64,000 nucleotides of DNA from Closterium sp. Naga37s-1 (GCA_947471745.1 CANJKZ010000469.1:62001-126000), one strand, 5' to 3'; positions 38,801 to 45,579 are shown, counted from the stretch's first letter. Translations and numbers: made by a program. The notes: generated by a model from the letters alone, not told the origin.

Positions 38801-41800
38801 GAACTGATTTGGAAGTGCTGGGGGGGCATCCTTGCATGTCCTCCGCGGTGGAGACGAGTACCACAGCGGTGTCAGACGAGGGCACCCACTGGCGGCAGCG
38901 GCACACGCCGTACGGGCAGTCAGCCTTGCTGTGCGGCACCATCTCCTGACACGCCTCCACCAGGAAGCCACCTCCCTGCAGACAGGCGGAAATGATGTGA
39001 GTGAGAGGTGGGGGGTGGAGGTGGGAGAGCGAGGGTAAGAAGAAGGGAGTGTGTGGGTTTGGGGAGAACTGATGCGAAACGGGGAGGAGCGAGAGTTGGC
39101 AACCAAACAAGCTACGGCTGAGATTGGAAAGGAGAGTCGAGCTGTCGCATACTGCGAGAGATGCGTGTACCTTTAAGGAGAACCTCCAACCCAGCTGGTG
39201 TGCTCCAGGTGTAACAGGTGGGGGTGGTGGCGGTTCCTTGCTGGTTGAGGAGAGGTCTCCGGTGCTTGCAAAGGTCTCGTCTAAACTGCAAGAGGAAAGT
39301 GGGAAGGTGCAGAGGGGTGACGAGGACAGGATAGGCGTGATGGAAAGTGTGTTACGAAGTGGGCTTTCCAGGTGTGCTGAGGAGTGTGCTGAAAGTGGGC
39401 TGATGCGCCTGAAACGTGTGTGTCTTGCATTACTGGCTACTGGATCGTGCAATGCAAAGGCCAAAGTCGGTTGCTTACGTGTGCACGAGGCGGGACACCT
39501 CCTTGGCAATGAGCGGGGAGAGCTGAACGATGAAGACTGACGTGACCACCTCCACACTCAGCAGCTGCACAGTTGAAGGCAGATAAGGGCAACTTGTAAG
39601 CACATGTGAGAAAAGGAGAGAGGAAGGTAGGATGGACGAGCGAAAGAAAGAGCTGAAGGAAAACCAGGAGTGAGCGGAAAAGGTATGATCTGGAGGAGGG
39701 GCCTTACGGTGGTTGCGGTTTCTCGAATAGGTTCAGTGCAGCGACAAACGGATGCACTGACTGACACTGACTTTAAGAAGTCCACCCTGCAATGAAAAAG
39801 GAGGGCATGTATCGTGTCGTATGGATGGATGGATGTCATATATGCATACACAAACCAACAGTGTGCGTGCGAGGCGCCAAGCACCCAAGCATGAACCACG
39901 CACAACATTGATCTGAGACATAAAATCTCATGTATGATCCACATGAAGGCAACCAATGTAATCATGTGAACCAAAAAAACGTTTTAGCTTCAGGCAATCA
40001 TTACCTTTCCCGCAAATCTGCAACATTGGAGAGAGAAGCACGGGTCAAGTAAGCCTCCATTGTGAGTTCCACCTTGACCTGCTCCAGTGAGTTGGGCGGC
40101 AGTGGGCCCACATGCTGCCGCTGCATCCATCCCTTGTGCGATGCCATGGACGCCACCACCTTGCGCCACGTGGCAGCTAGGGATTGGTCGCTGGACGACG
40201 CTGCTGATACTGAGGTATCATCCTGCTTCAGAAGAATGGAACTGAAAATCAAGACATAAGAAGGAGAGAGGAAAAAGGGACAGAGTTAGATCAGGTGACT
40301 GCTTCTCCACAAAGGGGCAGTGAAAGCTGAAGCGGAAGGATCATGAACCACGCAACAAGGAGGAGGATCCAAACTAGTTTGCGCGATTATCACCTTTCAG
40401 TCGGCCTTGTGTCCAGAACGATCTCTGAGAGGGATATCACCAGCAGGGGCGTGGTCAGTGCTGCAGGCCTCCTTCTCTGTGCTCCTCCTGTTCCCTGGTT
40501 TTGCCACGCTTGAGCCATCTTCTGCTGCTGTGTCTGTGGCCGCTGTTGTTGGCGGTGATGCTGATGATGCCGCTGTGGCTGTGATGGTGGTGCTTGGTGG
40601 TCCATCCCCATGCCAAAGAATGCCTGAAAGTCGCCGTCACCTCCTGCTGACGGCACCGATGAGCGCTGAGGGCCGGCCGATGCTGATGCGGATGATGATG
40701 GATGAGGCATGACGCCCTGTCAGAGGAGGCAACGGACAGTGCCACGGGTTGGAATTGTAATGAACGCGCATCAGAAAGGAGTCAAACCATGCTGGTGCAA
40801 TGAAGCTGTGAAAGACCAGCACGAGCACTTCGCAATTCAAAATTGCATAATTTCAAAATTCAACTTCACACTCACAATGTCACGGCAAGGGATGATGAAG
40901 AGTATGCTGCCAACCCGGGCGGCGACCTCTGGCAGGTTATCCCTGACATGCTGCACTCGCTTCCTCGCCATGTGCTGCCCAAACTCTTTCACGTAATCCT
41001 GCAGATCCGTGAACGGAGCCAGGTTCAGCAACGCCGCACCACCATCACTGATACCATGGTTCTGTCCCGTGCCACCACCAGGTGTGTCTGGAGGGCGCCT
41101 CTCAGCAGCACTAGTAGCAGCACCGTTGCTCCTGAAATCCAGGCCTGCAGAGTCTCCCCTTCTGTGGTACAGGTAGTGCTGCTGCTTGGTGATATCCGGC
41201 ATCCACTCACTGTCACCTGAACCACCAGCTGCGTCCCTCATTGCCATCTCCCCACCTCTTCCCCCTGCTCCTTCTCCAGCCCATCCTTTTCCTCCACCAG
41301 CTCCAACCTGAGCACGGCTAGTCACAGCCTTCCCAGCCTGTGAGGCCAAGTGGCCTGGCACTCTGCCTTCGCTGGCCGCAATTGGCTGCGAGTGGGTCGA
41401 GGGAGACGAGGAGAGAAGCTGCATGAGCTGGAAAAGCCATCGGCGGTCGAAGAAGACTCGAAGGGGAGACATGTGCGCCTCCACTCGAGTATGCAGCCGC
41501 TGCAACTCGTCCTCGCCCCACCCGAGCTCTAACACGCCCAGTTCACGCTCCCCTTTCCACTTCGCCTCGCCATGTTCTCCTGTACTTCTCCTGCTTCTCT
41601 CCGTCGTCTGATGTGTTGGCTGCTCCCTCTCCTCCACCCCTTCCGCTGGATCCTTCAGATCCTGCTGCTGCTGCCCCTCTCCTGGTGTCTGCACAGCTTT
41701 CTGGCTCTGCTGCAATGACTTTGCGTACTTGTCGGACCGGATTGACCGGAGAAACTGGAGGAAACGGCCTGATCTTGGCTTTTTGAGTTCTGAGGGGAAG

Positions 41801-44022
41801 GAGAGATGCCACATGCCGACCAGACAGGTGGGCAGCTGGCAGGGACGGGGCTGAGAGCCGTACCTCTGGACAAAACAGACCGCCAAGAAGGGAGTGGGTG
41901 TGGAGCCCGAGGAAAAGGAGGAAGATGCAGCAGCCCCAGCTGCTGCAGCAGGCACAGCAGCACCCCTTAGAGGGGAAGGGTGCATTGGGGAAGGTTGACT
42001 TGAGCCAGGCATGGAAGCTGATGCGGACGAGGGATGAGGCGCAACGGAAGGTGTGGAGGCTGTGGAGGAAGGCAAGGGAGAGGACTGGGAGAAGCTGAGA
42101 GACTGCACGATGTTCCCTACTAACTCGCTCTCAGGGACGTAGAAGTTCCGTACCAAAAGCTCCCTGCATGACACCTCAGCATGAAGAGAACCCCTCTCTG
42201 TGAACCTCAGCGCCACCTCATGCAGCGACACCTCAGCACCCCAATCGAGGTCTGACGCTGATGTCAGCAAGACGCACAGCTTGGGGCAGGTAAACCTGCT
42301 GCTGACCTCGAGGACTGGCTTATTTGCCTGAGGCTCAGGAACAGAGCCACCAGAAAGCAAATAGTTCAGATCCTGGAGTTTGTTTCTCACGTTGGCCATG
42401 TGCTGATCCCATGCGGGCTCACTGCGGGACAACCCCTCGGATTCTGCTGCCAGCGCCACTCTGAACCGCACAAGCGCACAGTTGAACGTGCCAAGCTGCT
42501 GCTCCAGCTGTTGCAGGCACGTCTGAGCGGACGCCACGGACCAGCAGCGCCCTGCAACGAAGTCGCTGTACTGCTTCTCGTACTGCAGGCGCAGGGTGGC
42601 TTGGAGGGATTGCGACAGCCCTGTCAGCTCAACGTCCATTGCCGCTGCTCGCAGATCTCGTGCCACGCTTCCAATGGCATGCCGCCACCATGCCCTGGGA
42701 TCCTCAAGCACTGAAGCACGAGGGCGAGTCTGTCTGTACTTGGCATAGTCTGTGAATTCAGCCAGGTCCACAGCCAAGCCAGACAGATACTCCACAACCA
42801 CTTCATTCGCACTCATGATGAGAGCACCCATGTCCAGCGAGGCAGACACCACCACTCCACTGTTCTTGCTGCCCTGGTGCCATAAACCCCACCCTGCCTC
42901 CACAGTCACAGAGAAGCTCCAGCGCTTCACCACAGTCACAGCAGGCCTCTGTGGGGCTTGCCTGTGCAGTCTGCTAGACGAATCCGTCTTGCCAGTTGCG
43001 GCACTGTCATTTCCCGCCTGAACCCCTGAGGATGGAGCAGAAGGCCTGCTCGACTCGTTCACGAGCTCAAGCTTGCAGCCCCGCACGTCCACCACCTTTG
43101 CCCTGGGAAGCAGCAGATCAGTGGAAGCTGGAGGGCCGTTGCTGAGGCTGAGGGAGTCGAGGCGGAGGGCGAGAGTACGATGGAGAGGCTGAGGGAGGGA
43201 GCTTAGGGAGCTGGGTCGGAATTGGATGGTCACCTGGGAGATGGAGACCTGCACGCACTGTGCTGCTCGGGAGGCAACTGTGAAAATGAGGAAGTCTTGA
43301 AATTTCTGCATGAAGGAAGGAGGAGGAGAATTGTCATCCCAGAGCAATCTGTCAATGTCTATCAGCCTCTGTCGTTGCCTGGCCCTTTTCTCTGCTTCCA
43401 CCTGAGCGTCAAGCCCACGGCAATCCCTCTCAGAGGGGAACTTGCGAGAAGTCAGCTCCACATGGAACCCTCTGATTTGCAGAGAGATGTTTCTAGCGAG
43501 GAGAAAAGCCAGGAGGGGGAGTGAGAGCTCCAATGTCTCCACCTTTGCTGAATGTGCTAATACCGGGAGGTCCAGGTCATCAAGTAGCAATGGAGAGAGC
43601 TGGAGGTTCGCTATAACCAGCACGCCTCTCTTCTTAAGCTTCCAGCGAGTCTGACGCTTCGGACTTCCAGTTGCTCTGATCAGTGAATCGGCGAACGCAG
43701 ATAATATCAAATCTCGGACACCAGTTAGCGTGCTCGTCATGACAACTGAAAAGGCCAGCCACCAGCTGATCGCCTGGGTCCACGCTAGCATGCGCGGTGT
43801 CAGCATCCTCCAATCCCCTTCCAGCCAGGCTCTGACCAATGAAACGGCCATGTTTCCCAGATGACCATTGCCAGCTCTGACGCTGGTAATAGGCAGGTCC
43901 AAAAGATAGCTGATGATACGATCCCATGGTAACAGGTTGTCCGTGTGAAATATGAGGACGAGCAGTAGCCATTGGATGGCAACTGGAAATAACGGCTTCA
44001 AAAGCCGCAATAAGAGAGCCAT
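4526..44022 (-). CDS. VPS13: VPS13-family bridge-like lipid transfer protein, many exons
   Basis: A single - strand gene of about 39.5 kb. VPS13 proteins form long hydrophobic-groove bridges that move lipids between organelles at contact sites. Order of parts: hydrophobic N-terminal extension and chorein-like region (exon 1, 44022-40876); many short middle exons; SHR-BD/VAB region around 28.2-22.4 kb; a 5.3-kb exon ending in a C2 domain (21646-16355); a second C2 (about 13.1-12.4 kb); then the conserved C-terminal part, including VGKLQVDNQLLTARNPVVL near 10.85 kb, KILGSVELLGAP near 9.0 kb, DFFVEPAS near 8.65 kb, KGTVSLMKHSSYGVL near 8.2 kb and KGVVGLVTKPLSGLL near 7.0 kb; and a PH-like last exon. 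Many junctions were checked for GT-AG and phase. The start is fixed by a TAA directly before ATG 44022. C2 after the VAB resembles plant VPS13M-type proteins. I cannot exclude that some predicted exons are skipped, or a split near 21.7 kb. Confidence 0.88.
5949..6010. repeat. (ACAGA)n pentanucleotide microsatellite
   Basis: About 12 tandem copies of CAGAA (TTCTG on the transcribed strand) in the last VPS13 intron. Read as protein it gives an artefactual SVLFC repeat. Confidence 0.95.
6060..6670 (-). repeat. Penultimate VPS13 exon (6397-6211) with partial copies on both sides
   Basis: The real exon is 6397-6211 (acceptor CCCCCAG, donor AAAG-GTACGG). It encodes LEPEDSVELKLVLAILDFG and ends in FYWQIPLK. 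Diverged copies of its acceptor-side start lie upstream in transcription near 6545-6455 and 6670-6575. A diverged copy of its donor-side end lies downstream near 6150-6060 (RKAVLFTVVRLL, FFWQIP). The copies are spaced by about 130-140 bp. Confidence 0.75.
6920..7244 (-). CDS. VPS13: VPS13 exon: conserved C-terminal glycine-rich region
   Basis: The acceptor is CCCTTCAG before 7244 and the donor is CG-GTGAGT after 6920. It encodes FSQRPEGTSQQVLRG, then GLGFVGAVTGLVLQPLEGAR and KGVVGLVTKPLSGLLGFAS, the glycine-rich repeat typical of the VPS13/ATG2 C-terminal domain. It joins in phase to the exon ending at 8109 (SFIQ-R-FSQRPEG), so the 70-bp array between them is intronic. Confidence 0.88.
7471..8170 (-). 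repeat. 70-bp tandem array of a partial VPS13 exon with splice donor, 10 copies
   Basis: Units start near 7471, 7541, 7611, 7681, 7751, 7821, 7892, 7962, 8032 and 8102. The copy at 8102 is the true end of the exon 8258-8109. Each unit holds the last ~57 nt of that exon (FAKLTFDDSFIQR) plus the donor AG-GTACATTTTAG, and runs straight into the next copy. Copies are nearly identical; the one at 7471 is most diverged and the one at 7821 has an extra base. Confidence 0.95.
8109..8258 (-). CDS. VPS13: VPS13 exon: KGTVSLMKHSSYGVL region
   Basis: The acceptor is GGCTGGCAG and the donor AG-GTACAT. It encodes RPEEFLNGAVKGTVSLMKH followed by SSYGVLHSISSLAGGIGSG and AKLTFDDSFIQ. This corresponds to the conserved VPS13 stretch where a KGT(V/A)SL motif precedes a helix and a D-[DE]-x-[YF] motif. 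Confidence 0.88.
8969..9570 (-). repeat. VPS13 exon (9095-8969) with 142-bp acceptor-side copies
   Basis: The complete exon 9095-8969 encodes LVLDNAFQNQSTLQTYVLRH, then GVQLLQGLHKILGSVELLGAP, a conserved VPS13 C-terminal motif. Its first ~80 nt plus upstream intron are repeated at about 9163-9242 and 9305-9384 with a 142-bp period. A shorter diverged copy lies at 9510-9570. Purine-rich G tracts fill the spacers, including an 18-G run near 9583-9600. Confidence 0.85.
9732..10028 (-). CDS. VPS13: VPS13 exon: C-terminal beta-rich region
   Basis: The donor is AACAG-GTGTGT after 9732. It encodes NQGLRWYFERFQVQSMRINV and later FPLISLTRAPLRLNR, resembling the VPS13 segment in which a Y-F-E-x-F/L motif is followed by an I-x-x-API-like motif. 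Confidence 0.8.
10267..10635 (-). CDS. VPS13: VPS13 exon upstream of the C-terminal domain
   Basis: The acceptor is CTCCCAG and the donor CCTG-GTCAGT. It encodes SIVYYRRFLFQLQEFDLVLE and MDDLWQEAEKR, followed by an acidic/Lys low-complexity insert. The helical content fits the linker before the APT1-like C-terminal region. Confidence 0.75.
10818..11391 (-). CDS. VPS13: VPS13 exons with conserved DNQLL motif and duplicated ends
   Basis: The exon at about 11391-11288 encodes LNLHGMTVSVVDRLPREIML then LLEDICCSWEES, a conserved VPS13 element. The exon at about 10915-10818 encodes EVGKLQVDNQLLTARNPVVL, the canonical VPS13 signature. Both have partial copies between them: EIMLVVLEDICCSWEES at about 11195-11130 (about 151 bp downstream of the original, with donor) and QQLDNQLLI at about 11060-11020. 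Confidence 0.8.
11740..12180 (-). CDS. VPS13: VPS13 exons between second C2 and C-terminal region
   Basis: Two short exons: about 12180-12118 (DGLPQYMLLTLKRSAGKEG) and about 11830-11740 (EAVGGSIRLRVHWMVDHGKK and EEKTGVNFT). Both have matching GT donors. The intron upstream contains a repeated segment (GGGACGGGAAGAGAGG and flank at 11906 and 12000). Confidence 0.65.
12425..13095 (-). CDS. VPS13: VPS13 second C2 domain exons
   Basis: The first exon (about 13095-12880) encodes VKVVEARHLAVPAEW, then RVINGTFFPKWNETFSINDA and SSLRVQVW, a classic C2 fold pattern (T.....PKWNE.F). The next exon (about 12503-12425) encodes KLGSPNLLGEATVDVTTFK, the C2 'LG.A.V.L' strand. C2 domains bind phospholipid membranes, sometimes with calcium. 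Few calcium-coordinating Asp residues are visible in the loops, so binding may be calcium-independent. Confidence 0.78.
13040..13480 (-). repeat. Acceptor-side copies of the second C2 exon start
   Basis: Four copies of the segment encoding KVVEARHLAVPAEWLRS plus upstream intron lie at about 13041, 13181, 13321 and 13440, a period near 140 bp. The copy nearest 13041 belongs to the real exon. The others are upstream in transcription, each with its own CAG acceptor. The 13440 copy is the most diverged. Confidence 0.85.
13571..14420 (-). repeat. 151-bp tandem array of a partial VPS13 exon with splice donor, 6 copies
   Basis: The donor-side end of the exon running about 14590-14313 (RMFTLRGPGGMGAAAASSVS then QQHAAKGQLK-GTGAGAG) is repeated downstream at 14162, 14011, 13860 and 13710 (periods 150-151). 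A diverged copy lies at 13571. Units at 13710-14162 are almost identical. Each carries the exon tail, a functional-looking GTGAG donor and a C/T-rich spacer. Confidence 0.95.
14500..14760 (-). repeat. Duplicated coiled-coil exon start (160-bp offset)
   Basis: The exon start LQLRAKEAELDALE plus the acceptor CCCCTGCAG occurs at about 14590 (continuing into the full exon: ERLAQEREARPREAVMAAE) and again at about 14752-14690. The second copy reads EQRLAQEREAR and stops soon after. The protein segment is charged and heptad-like, a likely short coiled coil after the first C2. Confidence 0.8.
14943..15870 (-). repeat. 154-bp tandem array of a partial VPS13 C2 exon, 7 copies, alternating dimers
   Basis: Units begin at 14943, 15097, 15251, 15405, 15559, 15713 and 15867 (period exactly 154). 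Each carries the exon tail STSWDATELELMALQ and donor CTGCAG-GTGGGT. Two variants strictly alternate: 'CCCAAGACGTGGACAGG' and 'CCCACGATGTGGACAAG'. The spacer alternates GCAGCCATGC and GCAACAATGC in step. The true exon (about 16017-15870) uses the donor at 15869-15868. Confidence 0.95.
15870..16017 (-). CDS. VPS13: VPS13 exon completing the first C2 domain
   Basis: The acceptor is CCCCCCAG and the donor CTGCAG-GTGGGT at 15869. It encodes VVLPLVDGRALNREPGWHKL then GRVFLSTSWDATELELMALQ, the last strands of a C2 domain ('W..L' and 'G.V.LS'). Confidence 0.8.
16196..16480 (-). repeat. 160-bp duplication of the first C2 exon end
   Basis: The segment encoding CPQWDELLVFKGVSTASSMA then SIFSSETIGSHKFLGQ with donor GTGAGCC occurs at 16480-16355 (real exon end) and again at about 16330-16196. 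The copies are nearly identical, offset 160 bp. Confidence 0.9.
16355..21646 (-). CDS. VPS13: VPS13 giant exon: Ala/Ser/Glu-rich linker plus first C2
   Basis: One exon of about 5.3 kb (about 1,764 codons), acceptor GGTGCAG before 21646, donor CAG-GTGAGC at 16354. Most is low-complexity and probably disordered: Ser-rich start, acidic blocks, then Ala/Pro/Ser/Thr repeats (for example ATAGPGASATA units near 20110-20330). The last part has a helical segment and then VTVHVIKAMDLGLRPEKTHP, the start of a C2 domain at about 16590. An insert of this size between VAB and C2 is unusual for VPS13. Long ORFs on the + strand here are shadows of the GC-rich codon pattern. Confidence 0.82.
17930..18490 (-). 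repeat. In-frame tandem duplication of ~105 residues in the giant exon
   Basis: Two copies (about 18490-18190 and 18175-17930) encode KTEPTIHLDSLSSFPPLN or KTEPAIHLDSLSSFPPLN, followed by PLS.PT.DPNTR and SLGESSSGGK. They differ by scattered substitutions and small indels and keep frame. Confidence 0.9.
21835..21990 (-). repeat. 20-bp donor-containing minisatellite at a VPS13 splice donor, 8 copies
   Basis: The unit on the transcribed strand is AAGGTGAGGCAGTCTATGCG. The exon upstream (about 22130-21987, encoding EERTTLQEKLQVTSERIDFA-like coiled sequence) ends CAAAG-GTGAGCC at 21987-21986. The array starts at that donor and repeats it about eight times, so every unit contains AAG-GTGAGG. Confidence 0.92.
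21987..22495 (-). CDS. VPS13: VPS13 exons after the SHR-BD region
   Basis: Two exons: about 22495-22375 (FVMVGTQARAVAALYVNVYA then DGATRVLSFSDTK, like the VPS13 'V.V...G.TKVL.I' strand) and about 22130-21987 (SEEDERTTLQEKLQVTSERI, a helix). They join the SHR-BD region to the giant exon. Confidence 0.75.
22640..23130 (-). repeat. Four copies of a VPS13 exon end with splice donor
   Basis: The true exon end (near 23070) encodes ELPTIILSEDDFTGNASLRD and ends ACAG-GTACTC. Copies with the same tail and a GT donor follow near 22934, 22793 and 22650, a period of about 133-143 bp. Confidence 0.9.
23020..28225 (-). CDS. VPS13: VPS13 SHR-BD/VAB region exons
   Basis: Coding blocks include: 28225-28010 (TKIITVHSTMHLRNDLDVPL, the typical domain entry), 27730-27643, about 27290-26765 (GLPYHLEAYVWDVEWG), about 26560-26490 (GESRDLYHVSLDHTLQMHI), about 25990-25480 (LTKFRLKLSSGSSNNPL, HWSKSISIDSVGIKGSV), 25090-24935 (FMVSNQTGQPMQIAQIG), about 24755-23882 (acidic linker, then WEWSGAFDIDKPGESAVRI), 23620-23515 (IENHSAFMSIKYGQL, RLPPNRSTNYAWDQ) and about 23200-23070. 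The repeated pattern (N-x-T/S-G, W-S-K-x-F/I, L-P-P-x-S) is that of the VPS13 adaptor-binding domain, which recruits proline-rich organelle receptors. Confidence 0.85.
27464..27642 (-). repeat. 16-bp minisatellite beginning at a VPS13 splice donor, 11 copies
   Basis: The unit on the transcribed strand is GTGCGTGATGGCATGG. The exon upstream ends GGCACAG-GTGCGT at 27643-27642, so the repeat starts exactly at the donor GT and repeats it 11 times with few changes. Confidence 0.95.
28410..28950 (-). CDS. VPS13: VPS13 exons before the SHR-BD region, one end duplicated
   Basis: The exon at about 28950-28850 encodes SYRMVNLSGHTLYYWTG (VPS13 'Y.L.N.TG..L.YW'). The exon at about 28705-28530 encodes QKVVTLRDTRKILARTICVK then LKGDWLPINDIVMDK with donor GTGAGC. 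Its tail with donor is copied at about 28465-28410 (LKGDWLLINDIVMDK), offset about 110 bp. Confidence 0.78.
29300..30530 (-). CDS. VPS13: VPS13 middle exons
   Basis: Three exons: about 30530-30375 (GNPTSVLELVAKGIVFNANS, then PELLSCRLSLILLSNFLNSG), about 30213-29992 (IMEPMTESWQLGADVKSTGN, then MFTPMQLRSLGDALNFYSLL) and about 29365-29308 (AMSMLRAREYFPKSGTLAE). The 'EP....' motif followed by a leucine-rich segment is typical of the VPS13 repeat units that line the lipid groove. The stretch 29400-29690 holds nothing I can support. Confidence 0.7.
30593..31141. mobile_element. 549-bp MITE with 18-bp perfect TIRs in a VPS13 intron
   Basis: It begins CTATGTTAGGAAAGACGC (30593-30610) and ends with its exact reverse complement (31124-31141). 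Both sides are flanked by GGTGGTGG (30585-30592 and 31142-31149), a candidate 8-bp TSD, although the target is itself GGT-rich. Subterminal regions are packed with GGACGC/GCGTCC motifs in both orientations. The centre contains a perfect 19-bp inverted repeat (30732-30750 and 30758-30776, loop 7 nt). There is no transposase ORF. The superfamily is uncertain: 8-bp TSD suggests hAT, but the terminal bases do not fit the usual hAT pattern. Confidence 0.88.
31295..34500 (-). CDS. VPS13: VPS13 middle exons (groove-forming region)
   Basis: Coding blocks include: about 34500-34385 (VHVHWPQVEIRLGPTQYNAI, MTLIFQNLAEG; strong VPS13 pattern), about 34010-33840 (PCISLAGLTPGLEIQLDFGR), about 33690-33605 (LLSLRAHRLTIVYSDYTD), about 33340-33265 (VTVKAFRLLLVDDRFLKFSQ), about 33030-32675 (VFERTSIVWPFYTDLSLVWE, FLEVVAGYF), about 32455-31650 (Ser/Gly linker then VWSDDVDLFLSELKAHGLKI) and about 31490-31295 (FSSFLRTLSIRLKRSEGN, INLQIHELFVALIDDR). 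Alternating hydrophobic beta strands fit the repeating beta-groove. A diverged acceptor-side copy of the 34010 exon start lies near 34130-34108. Confidence 0.72.
34700..36400 (-). CDS. VPS13: VPS13 middle exons
   Basis: Coding blocks: about 36400-36290 (YAHIFEPNGDLPSLNLVVRQ), 36102-35993 (VCVFVESQQTRITAIFRFFN, DFALFVERM; the VPS13 'R....F..FF.....' helix), about 35770-35605 (LVFLHISDLSLCLPV), 35480-35342 (ESLDVRVETINLIVPTPASQ), 35190-35045 (SVGIQLSRFGAYWSPSK) and 34772-34708 (PKVERNIISESGVFISVQ). Each ends in a GT donor and follows a pyrimidine-rich acceptor. Confidence 0.7.
36618..37493 (-). CDS. VPS13: VPS13 exon with charged linker
   Basis: The acceptor is TCCTGCAG and the donor CAA-GTGAGT at 36617. 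It encodes TNNLSAVLTFLTHLQAAISR (helix), then an Arg/Glu/Gly/Ser linker of about 180 residues, then SIEGVSFGSVIMQRVKVDLT and VDLTVGDLDVVDMLANS, beta strands typical of the middle region. Confidence 0.72.
37915..39786 (-). CDS. VPS13: VPS13 middle exons with checked phases
   Basis: Exons 39786-39708, 39564-39479, 39285-39171, 38975-38661, 38253-38203 and 38013-37915 join in frame with GT-AG junctions. They encode VDFLKSVSVSASVCRCTEPI; LLSVEVVTSVFIVQLSPLIA; a Pro-rich piece; FLVEACQEMVPHSKADCPYG with DTAVVLVSTAEDM; VRDLFPPGKVMIAR; and VFYRWRLQTVVARGYSDEAI. The segment combines beta strands with short helices. Confidence 0.78.
40005..40716 (-). CDS. VPS13: VPS13 exons 2 and 3
   Basis: Exon 2 is 40716-40394 (acceptor CTGACAG; His/Gln-rich linker then TTPLLVISLSEIVLDTRP). 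Exon 3 is 40241-40005 (acceptor GATTTTCAG; WRKVVASMASHKGWMQRQHV, VKVELTMEAYLTRASLSNVA). Exon 1 ends at phase 0, exon 2 at phase 2, and exon 3 continues correctly. Confidence 0.8.
40876..44022 (-). CDS. VPS13: VPS13 exon 1: hydrophobic N-terminal extension and chorein-like domain
   Basis: 1,049 codons, donor ATT-GTGAGT at 40875. A TAA sits immediately before the ATG, so this start is firm for the exon. Residues 5-25 and about 79-97 are hydrophobic and could be membrane helices. Residues about 101-195 match the VPS13 chorein_N pattern: a helix, then KKRGVLVIANLQLSPLLLDD, LDLPVLAHSAKVETLELSLP and LQIRGFHVELTSR. Canonical VPS13 starts directly at that domain, so about 100 extra residues are present. 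The rest alternates beta strands with Ser/Gln linkers, including YEKQYSDFVAGRCW near residue 490. Confidence 0.82.
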
Positions 44023-44082
44023 TTAAGTTCATGAATCTGAGTGAACGAACTGACAGGGGTCAGTAACGATCTTCCAAGCAGC

Positions 44083-44093
44083 TTTTAAATATA
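44083..44093 (-). promoter_or_regulatory. Candidate TATA box of VPS13
   Basis: The - strand reads TATATTTAAAA about 60-70 nt upstream of ATG 44022, a plausible TATA position with a short 5' UTR. There is no experimental support. Confidence 0.3.
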
Positions 44094-45579
44094 TCCTGGA
44101 ACTCAAAACACAAACAAGCAAGCATTAGAAAATAGCAAGTGTTAGCTGCTGCAGAAATGTGGTGTTTCCCCGACGTGCGGAGAATGTGTAACGAACTAGC
44201 AGGTTCCTGTCCAGAAGTTTTAGGAACACCTCGGAACCAAATTGAAATTGACTATACAGATGTCAACAATTTTGGAAGCTAAGAAAGTACCTGTCGGGTA
44301 GCATCAGTGTCGGATGCCGGGGTCTCACAGTGATCAAGATTCGCGGAAATTAGCATAACAGGGGCCAATAGCAGCAAAATGCAGGCAGTGTGTTGAGCGT
44401 TTATCATGGCGTGATGCAAAACCCGAAGCCAAGATCGACTCAACAAGTAAACCAGGACGTCATCGAGTAACCAAGCTGAACTTAATCATATTTGAATCTG
44501 CAAAACAGGAAGCCGAAAGTAACATCATCTATCATCGACTTCTAGAAACTCCGAATTTTAGGAATACCTGATTGACGACGACCCTGTTTCAGCCTGGTCC
44601 AGCAGTCATGGTGGCCGGATTAAATGAGCCCGTTAATGTTCAGTAAGGAGAGCATTAAGACTTATATGAGGTCGATCACTTGCCTCGGGTGACGTGATTC
44701 GGTAAAGCCTGAAGAGAGGAAGTAGGAACCATTAGCTGCTTGCTCGAAGCTAGAGGAAAAAACAAGAAGTACGATATCCTGCACGTTCCAGAGTCACGAC
44801 GAACTGGATATGTCCAAGTTATCAGGAATGTCATGCGTGATTAACTTGAAAGAGGCTAACGAACCTAATAGTTCTCGAGTCGTCGATCCCTATCCCAAGA
44901 GTGTCTGGCTGTGCATCCTACTTCAGCCAGGACCAACGGTAGTAGGAGTCGGAATAGGAGACACAAGCTTAGGTCACGCTTTCATAGGAAATGGAGGAGG
45001 ACAGAGAAGTCTTCGTATTAATTCCTTATTACATCCTGAATAAAGCACATTGGAACCATTCGCAGCAAAATGCAGGCATTGCTAGAAAACGAGAATGAGG
45101 AGGATGACCAACCTAAGGAGAGTACCCAAGATCGCCGTGACGCGACACGCTGAGAGCGAAAGCCTAACGAAAGTCTGCAGCATAGGAGCTCTCAAGTATC
45201 CTTGACGGGATGATCTGATCGCTCCCTGTTCTGTGGTCTCAGTTGAAGCTGTCGAGACAAACAAGAAGAGACTCTAGTTGCAAAGTTGGGCATCAATGTT
45301 TCTGAACGAGAACCAATGACACAGCAGGACACCCATTTCATGCCATTGTCTGTGTGCAGCAGACCGTTAGTCTATGTGCGTAGCGGTAATTTCGAGGTTC
45401 CCTGATACCTGTACGCGATAGGGGAAGCAGTGGAATGGCATGGCATTTTAGTCATTTTTCTTGACTCTAAAATTTCCAATAACATTTCCATATTAGCATA
45501 ATCTTCGCAAAGGAAGTTTTTTGCTCTTGAAATATTGACTTCGCTACAATTTTTAGAGCGTGAAAACAAGATAGTATGT

